Shown in pieces: positions 59,411 to 64,000 of a DNA stretch of 64,000 nt. Every line of letters starts with the position of its first letter. Position 1 is the stretch's first letter. The stretch is from Kofleriaceae bacterium (GTDB lineage Bacteria > Myxococcota_A > Polyangia > Haliangiales > Haliangiaceae). Position numbers and translations under genes: made by a program. The stretch spans positions 1-64,000 of the forward strand of contig JAGPCY010000019.1 of assembly GCA_018057825.1 (NCBI GenBank). The letters run 5' to 3'. The notes beneath the pieces are model-generated. The model saw only the letters and a list, made by a program, of their open reading frames with translations. It had not been told where the DNA came from and made no database searches.

Positions 59411-61384
59411 ATGCGCGCGCTCGTGCTTGCGTCCGTGATCGTCCCGCTGCTCGCCGCCGGCTGTGGCGACAGCGACCCACCGAAGCTGCCCATGGCCGAC
59501 ACCGCGAACCCGCTCGGCGGCAGCCACCGGATGGAGCCGTGGCCGTCGTCGGCCTACGAGATCGCCGACCCGTCGACCGAGACCGGGGTCCGCCTCGACA
59601 TCCCGGCCGGCGGCCTGGTCGCCAACGCCAACGGCGACGAGATCGATCCCGCGCCGTGGAACCGCGCCGACGGCTTCTCGGCCGCGGCCGCGATCGTGAC
59701 GGTGTTCGCCGGCGGCGTCGACGGCAGCACCCTGGTCGGCCACGGCGACTTCGCCGCCAGCCTGACCGACGGCAGCCCGACCGCGCTGATCGATCTGACC
59801 ACCGGCACCCGAGTCGCGCACTTCGCCGAGCTCGACGTGCCGAGCGCCGCGACCCCCGACAGCCAAGCGCTGTATCTGCGCCCGGCCGCCCGGCTCACCG
59901 CCGGCCACCGCTACGCCGCGGTGATCCGCAAGAGCCTGAAGAGCAAGGGCGGCGGCGAGCTGCCGGTGCCGCCCGGCTTCACCGCGCTCCTGGCCGACGA
60001 CGACGTCGACCATCCGCTGTACCAGCGGGTGCGGGCCCGCTTCCCCGAGGTCCGCGCCGGCCTGGCCGCGGTCGGCATCCCCGAGAGCGACGTGGTCGTG
60101 GCCTGGGACTTCACCGTCGCCTCCGACACCTTCGTCCGTCGGCTCGCGACCTCGGCCCGCGATCAGGTCGCGGCCCGCCTCGCCACCACGCGCCAGACCT
60201 GGACCATCACCGACGACGTCGCGGTCGACGATCAGATCCGCCGCCGCATCGATGGCACCTTGACCGCGCCGCTGTTCCTCACCCAGGACGGCGCGTACCA
60301 GCCCGGCACCCAGCTCGCCCTCGACGCCACCGGTCTGCCCGAGTACCAGAAGATGTACTCGATCCCGTTTACCGCGGTGATCCCGACCTGCGCGTACACC
60401 GCGAATGCGCCGGTCGGCATCATGATGTATGGCCACGGCCTGAACGGCACCGGGACCCAGGCCGCCAGCGGTGCGATCCGGGCCACCGCGGCCGCCGCCT
60501 GCGTGGTCTCGGTCGGCACTGACATGCGCGGCATGAGCTCGCCGGACTTCCCCAACATCGCCCGCACCCTGGGCAACCTGAACTACGGCGCCGAGATCTT
60601 CGAGACGCTGATCCAGGGCCTGGCCAACCACCTCGCCCTCGAGCGCGCCATGGAGACCATCCTGTCCGAGGAGGTCTTCCTGTGCCGCCCCGAGGACGCC
60701 ACCGCCACCGGCTGCACCGCCGGCGCGCGCCTCACCGATCCGACCAAGCTCTACTACTACGGCCTGTCCCAGGGCCACATCTTCGGCACCACCGTGGTCG
60801 CGTACACGTCGAAGATCACCCGCGGCGTCCTCGGCGTCGGCGGCGGCAACTACTCGACCATGCTCGAGCGCTCGAGCGACTGGCCGACCTACAAGGCGGT
60901 GCTGTCGGGCACGTTCCCCGATCCCTTCGACGTGGTCCTGGCGATCAACCTGTTCCAGCAGCGCTGGGACTTCACCGAGACCTCGGGCGTGGCCAATAAC
61001 GCCCTCGCCGCCACGACCAACACCCCGGCCAAGCAGTTCCTCCTGCACATGGCGATCGGCGACGACGAGGTGCCCAACCTGGCCACCGAGTGGCAGGCCC
61101 GCACCATGGGCATCCCGGTCCTGGCCCCGGCCTCGGTCTACACGCCCTACGGCATGACCGCGGCGACCGGTCCGCTGGCCGCCGGCGCCAGCGCGATGGT
61201 GATCATGGACGGCGGCGCCCCGCCGGTGCCAGTCACCAACGAGCCGTCGCCCGACACCGGCATGCACAACCTCACGCGCAACATGGCGGCGAGCAAGCGG
61301 CAGATCAAGCGGTTCTTCGAGACCGGCGAGATCGTCAACGAGTGCGCCGGCGCGTGCCTGTGCGCCGCCGGCGCCTGCGACTGA
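59411..61384 (+). CDS. Lipase-like lipoprotein of the virulence-factor lipase type, 657 aa
   Basis: MRALVLASVIVPLLAAGC carries lipobox AAGC. The N-terminal part is beta-rich (FNP-type start EPWPSSAYEIADPSTETGVRLDIPAGGL). The middle and C-terminal parts form an alpha/beta hydrolase: a central strand VGIMMYGHGLNGTG, a nucleophile elbow YYGLSQGHIFG (G-L-S-Q-G), and late Asp/His candidates (AIGDDEVPNL; PDTGMHNLTRN). The pattern matches bacterial lipases with N-terminal Ig-like modules such as VolA-type lipoproteins. The substrate is not identified. It ends in a Cys-rich tail (ECAGACLCAAGACD). Monocistronic. Confidence 0.82.
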   Translation: MRALVLASVIVPLLAAGCGDSDPPKLPMADTANPLGGSHRMEPWPSSAYEIADPSTETGVRLDIPAGGLVANANGDEIDPAPWNRADGFSAAAAIVTVFAGGVDGSTLVGHGDFAASLTDGSPTALIDLTTGTRVAHFAELDVPSAATPDSQALYLRPAARLTAGHRYAAVIRKSLKSKGGGELPVPPGFTALLADDDVDHPLYQRVRARFPEVRAGLAAVGIPESDVVVAWDFTVASDTFVRRLATSARDQVAARLATTRQTWTITDDVAVDDQIRRRIDGTLTAPLFLTQDGAYQPGTQLALDATGLPEYQKMYSIPFTAVIPTCAYTANAPVGIMMYGHGLNGTGTQAASGAIRATAAAACVVSVGTDMRGMSSPDFPNIARTLGNLNYGAEIFETLIQGLANHLALERAMETILSEEVFLCRPEDATATGCTAGARLTDPTKLYYYGLSQGHIFGTTVVAYTSKITRGVLGVGGGNYSTMLERSSDWPTYKAVLSGTFPDPFDVVLAINLFQQRWDFTETSGVANNALAATTNTPAKQFLLHMAIGDDEVPNLATEWQARTMGIPVLAPASVYTPYGMTAATGPLAAGASAMVIMDGGAPPVPVTNEPSPDTGMHNLTRNMAASKRQIKRFFETGEIVNECAGACLCAAGACD

Positions 61385-61473
61385 GGGGGCGGAGGCCACG
61401 CGCCGCGGCCGTCCCGGCGGTTGTCACGTCGGTGTAACTGCCATCCCGCCGGCGGCCGGGCGATACTGGCGGC

Positions 61474-61770
61474 ATGTTGCGCATGAGCTTGGTCTTGCTC
61501 CTCACCCTGACGGCGGCGGCGTGTACCGGCGACGACGGCGGCTCGACCCCGATCGACGCCGCGCCGGGGCAGGACGCCCCGGTGTGCGTCCTGCCGTCGA
61601 CGACGATCACCTGCACCGACGACACCGTGTGCCAGGCGAGCTGCGGCCAGGCCTACTGCTACCTGTTCAACCAGGTCGGCATGGTGTGCACCCAGCCGTG
61701 CACCGGGGTCGGCGACTGCCCGACCGGCTGGTCGTGCAACAACATGGGCCGCTGCCGGCCGCCGGGGTGA
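61474..61770 (+). CDS. Small Cys-rich lipoprotein, 98 aa
   Basis: MLRMSLVLLLTLTAAAC gives lipobox AAAC; the mature 80 residues hold ten Cys (CVLPSTTITCTDDTVCQASCGQAYCYLF; CTQPCTGVGDCPTGWSCNNMGRC), typical of a compact disulfide-rich extracytoplasmic domain. The G-x-C-x-x-G-W-x-C-x-N-x-x-x-C end resembles EGF/Dickkopf-like disulfide modules seen in Myxococcota lipoproteins. No function known. The ATG at 61483 would also fit as start. Confidence 0.75.
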   Translation: MLRMSLVLLLTLTAAACTGDDGGSTPIDAAPGQDAPVCVLPSTTITCTDDTVCQASCGQAYCYLFNQVGMVCTQPCTGVGDCPTGWSCNNMGRCRPPG

Positions 61771-61804
61771 AGCCAGCCGACGACGCATGGCGTAGGCTGA
61801 CGCG

Positions 61805-62992
61805 GTGACGCCGACCGTCCGCCTCTACCATCACGAGCCCGCCCGCCGCTTCACCGCGACCGTGATCGGCCACGGCCGCCTGGGTGATCGCACGACCGCG
61901 GTCCTCGATCGCACCGGCCTGTACCCCGAGGCCGGCGGTCAGCTCGCGGACCGCGGCACGCTCTGCGTCGCCGACGACGCCTTGCCGGTGCTCGACGTCC
62001 AGGTCGACGACGCCGGCGTGGTCCACCACGTCGTCGACGGACCGCTGCCGGCGATCGGCGCCACCGTCGCCGGCGAGGTCGCGTGGCCGCGGCGCCGCTT
62101 GCACATGGCGCTGCACACCGGCCAGCACCTCTTGTCGCGCGCGCTGATCGAGGCCGCGGGCGCGCCCACAGTGTCGGCCCGCCTCGGCGCCGAGGCCACG
62201 ATCGACGTCACCCGCGACGCGATCCCCGAGCGCGAGCTGGCCGCGGCCGAGGCCCTGGCCAACCAGATCATCGACGACGACGTCGACGTGCGCGCCTGGT
62301 TCCCGGAGCCCGACGAGCTGGCCGCGCTGCCGCTGCGCCGCGAGCCCAAGGTCGAGCGCGAGATCCGCGTGGTGGCGATCGGCGACTTCGACGTGTCGCC
62401 GTGCGGCGGCACCCACTGCACGCGGACCGGCCAGCTCGGCGCGATCCGGATCGTCGCGACCGAGCGCTACAAGGGCATGACCCGCGTGACCTTCGCGGCC
62501 GGGGCGCGGACCCGCGAGCTCTTGGGCAGCCAGGCCACCGCCCTCGGCGAGGTGGCGCGGGCGCTGTCGTGTGGGCCCCTCGACGTGCCGGCGGTGGTCG
62601 ACAAGCTGCGGCGCTCGCTGACCGAGGCCCGCGCCGACGCCGTCGCCGTGCGCGAGCGCCTGGCCCTTGCCTTGGCCGCGGTCCACGCGCCGGTCGCCGG
62701 GCCGGGCCGGGTCGCGCTCACCGTCGACGAGGTCGCGCTCTTGCGACCGCTGGCCGCCGCCCTCGGACGCCGCGGGCGCGATGCGCTCCTCGCCGCCGCC
62801 ACCGCCGACGGCTGGCAGGTGCTCCTGGCCCGCGCCGACGGCTCGGCCCTCGACTGCGGCGCGCTGTGGAAGCGCCTGGCCGCGGCGGCCGGCGGACGCG
62901 GCGGTGGCAAGCCGACCCACGCCGAGGGCCGGCTCCCGGCCGGCCTCGACTGGACCGCGGCGCTGACCGCCGCCCTCGGTGAGGCCGGATGA
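61805..62992 (+). CDS. AlaX-type trans-editing protein with DHHA1-like C-terminus, 395 aa
   Basis: It hydrolyses tRNA(Ala) charged with Ser or Gly, protecting translation. The second additional (SAD) domain carries the zinc site His104 and His108 (MALHTGQHLLSR) with Cys200 and His204 (SPCGGTHC), as in AlaRS and AlaX. The N-terminal D-R-T-G-L-Y-P-E-A-G-G-Q-L-A-D block is the signature start. The C-terminal 140 residues resemble the DHHA1 part (ALGRRGRDALLAAAT ... GGRGGGKPTHAEGRL with a G-G-G-K/R motif), so it is the long AlaX-L type. The start is a GTG at 61805. It overlaps the next gene by ATGA. Confidence 0.9.
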   Translation: MTPTVRLYHHEPARRFTATVIGHGRLGDRTTAVLDRTGLYPEAGGQLADRGTLCVADDALPVLDVQVDDAGVVHHVVDGPLPAIGATVAGEVAWPRRRLHMALHTGQHLLSRALIEAAGAPTVSARLGAEATIDVTRDAIPERELAAAEALANQIIDDDVDVRAWFPEPDELAALPLRREPKVEREIRVVAIGDFDVSPCGGTHCTRTGQLGAIRIVATERYKGMTRVTFAAGARTRELLGSQATALGEVARALSCGPLDVPAVVDKLRRSLTEARADAVAVRERLALALAAVHAPVAGPGRVALTVDEVALLRPLAAALGRRGRDALLAAATADGWQVLLARADGSALDCGALWKRLAAAAGGRGGGKPTHAEGRLPAGLDWTAALTAALGEAG

Positions 62993-63396
62993 CCTCGCCC
63001 GCGCCGCCGCAGCCGATCGTCCTCTACGACGGCACCTGCGGGCTGTGCCATCGCTCGGTGCGCTGGCTCCTGCGCCGCGATCGCGGTCGGCTGTGGTACG
63101 CGCCGCTCCAGGGCGAGACCGCGGCCGCCCTGCGCGCGCGCTTGCCGATCCCCACCGACCTGGCGTCGGTGGTGCTGGTCGACGGCGATCGCGTCCACCT
63201 GCGCAGCAAGGTCTTCCTCCACGCCGCGCGCCACCTGACCCGCCCGTGGCGCTGGGCCTACGCGCTGCGCTGGCTCCCCGCGTGGCCCCTCGACCTCGGC
63301 TACCGGCTGGTCGCCCGCGTGCGCTACCGGCTGTTCGGCCGCTACGACACCTGCCAGCGCCCGACCGCCGACGAGCGCGCCCAGCTCTTGCCGTAG
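62989..63396 (+). CDS. DCC1-like thiol-disulfide oxidoreductase family protein
   Basis: This 135-residue protein starts with the DCC-family motif IVLYDGTCGLCHRSVRWLLRRD (D-G-x-C-x-x-C, a thioredoxin-like active site). A strand LWYAPLQGETAAAL, LASVVLVDGDRVHLRSKVFL and the Trp/Pro/Arg-rich basic C-terminus follow. DCC proteins are small redox proteins of uncertain role. It is translationally coupled to the AlaX-type gene (ATGA), but the two are not known to share a pathway. Confidence 0.88.
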   Translation: MTSPAPPQPIVLYDGTCGLCHRSVRWLLRRDRGRLWYAPLQGETAAALRARLPIPTDLASVVLVDGDRVHLRSKVFLHAARHLTRPWRWAYALRWLPAWPLDLGYRLVARVRYRLFGRYDTCQRPTADERAQLLP

Positions 63397-63404
63397 CGCC
63401 GCGC

Positions 63405-64000
63405 TCAGCGCGCGACCGCGGCGGCGGTCGTGACGCCCTCGCCGCGCAGCGCCCGGGCCCGCTCGATCATCGCGACCAGCTCGCGCCGCGCCGGATCGCC
63501 GCCGGCGTTGGCGCGCGCGACCGCGGCGATCTCGGCCAGCGACCAGCGCGCCGCGTCCTCGCCACCGCGCAGGACGTCGGCGAACGCCGCCACCGCCACC
63601 GCGAACCGCAGATCGGCCGGCGCGGTGTCGAAGCGATCGGCCGGGCCGCCCTTCATCGCGAAGCTCGCCTCGGTGGCGGCCGACGCCGGGCCCGCCTCGG
63701 GCCGCTTGTGCCGGACCTGCACCCGCCCGAGCGGCGTGGCCGGCGTGGCCGCGGCGGTGAGCTGCACCTCGTAGAGCGCGGTCACCTGGTGGCCGGCGCC
63801 GACCTCGCCGGCGTCGACCGCGTCGACCCGGAAGTCGTCGTCCGCGATCGCGCGGTTCTCGTAGCCGAGCAGGCGGTAGCGCGCGACCACCGCCGGATCG
63901 AACTCGACCTGGAGCTTCACGTCGCGCGCCACCAGCTCCACCATCGCCACCAGATCGGTGGTGAACAGCCGGGTCGCCGCAGCCGCGCTGTCGACGTAGA
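63405..64000 (-). CDS. VWA-domain protein, C-terminal DUF3520 part (continues beyond window)
   Basis: The frame is open to the window edge and reads YVDSAAAATRLFTTDLVAMVELVARDVKLQVEFDPAVVARYRLLGYENRAIADDDFRVDAVDAGEVGAGHQVTALYEVQL. This is the junction between a von Willebrand type A domain and DUF3520, as in YfbK-like proteins. The signature R-L-L-G-Y-E-N-R and D-A-G-E-V-G-A-G-H-x-V-T-A-L-Y-E are both present. The VWA domain itself lies outside. The C-terminus (AVAAFADVLRGGEDAARW...) is helical, as usual. These are envelope or secreted metal-ion-dependent adhesion proteins. Confidence 0.9.
   Translation of the reverse strand, partial: YVDSAAAATRLFTTDLVAMVELVARDVKLQVEFDPAVVARYRLLGYENRAIADDDFRVDAVDAGEVGAGHQVTALYEVQLTAAATPATPLGRVQVRHKRPEAGPASAATEASFAMKGGPADRFDTAPADLRFAVAVAAFADVLRGGEDAARWSLAEIAAVARANAGGDPARRELVAMIERARALRGEGVTTAAAVAR

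Overview
The window is extremely GC-rich DNA. It is packed with single-gene lipoproteins (short signal peptide, Leu/Ala-rich core, lipobox ending in Cys), tandem GC-rich repeats, an RHS giant, Cys-rich secreted proteins and STAND-type NTPases. This points to a predatory or soil member of the Myxococcota, most likely the Haliangium/Kofleriaceae side of the phylum. That placement is an inference from gene content and codon style; there is no rRNA or other marker gene here.

Layout. 1-1.6 kb: the 3' end of an IS3-family element, a GC-rich tandem repeat and a RAYT (REP-associated tyrosine transposase-like) gene. 1.7-7.5 kb: small soluble and secreted proteins (YceI, SnoaL-like, GFA-like, YciI-like, lipoproteins), a short repeat that touches two stop codons, and an array of about 156-bp repeats carrying hairpins. 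7.7-21.4 kb: a large secreted protein with carboxypeptidase-regulatory-like domains, fabI, a 2.2-kilo-residue SpvB/FG-GAP/RHS protein, and lnt (lipoprotein N-acylation). 21.4-25.9 kb: a bfd-bfr iron-storage operon behind a Fur-like box, a lipoprotein, and a divergent pair of a class V aminotransferase and a CitE/malyl-CoA-lyase-like protein. 25.9-29.1 kb: further lipoproteins.

29.1-42.6 kb is the first accessory region. A tightly overlapping four-gene minus-strand operon encodes a 4-TM protein, a P-loop NTPase, a STAND NTPase and a trypsin-like protease, which looks like a regulated conflict or cell-suicide system. Divergent from it are a phosphoesterase-subtilisin fusion, a glycine-zipper protein with an HELYH motif, and a DUF4157 protein with a papain-like C-terminus of the kind linked to extracellular contractile injection systems.

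42.7-54.7 kb is ordinary: lipoproteins, a B12-binding-type radical SAM protein, an XRE/MmyB-type regulator with a perfect palindromic operator and its divergent membrane-protein target, a nitroreductase, a polytopic membrane protein, an RluF-type pseudouridine synthase, a YbhN/LPG-synthase-TM-type membrane protein and a PHB-depolymerase-like esterase.

54.7-59.4 kb is the second accessory region. An AAA/ABC-type ATPase, a TOPRIM-like protein and a DUF262 protein form one overlapping operon with visibly lower-GC codon use. Together with a frameshifted small gene, it is bounded by two perfect 29-bp direct repeats, so it looks like a transferred defence cassette. 59.4-64 kb: a lipase-like lipoprotein, a small Cys-rich lipoprotein, an AlaX-type editing protein, a DCC-family thiol oxidoreductase and the 3' part of a VWA/DUF3520 protein that runs off the window. 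No tRNA, rRNA or CRISPR array was found.
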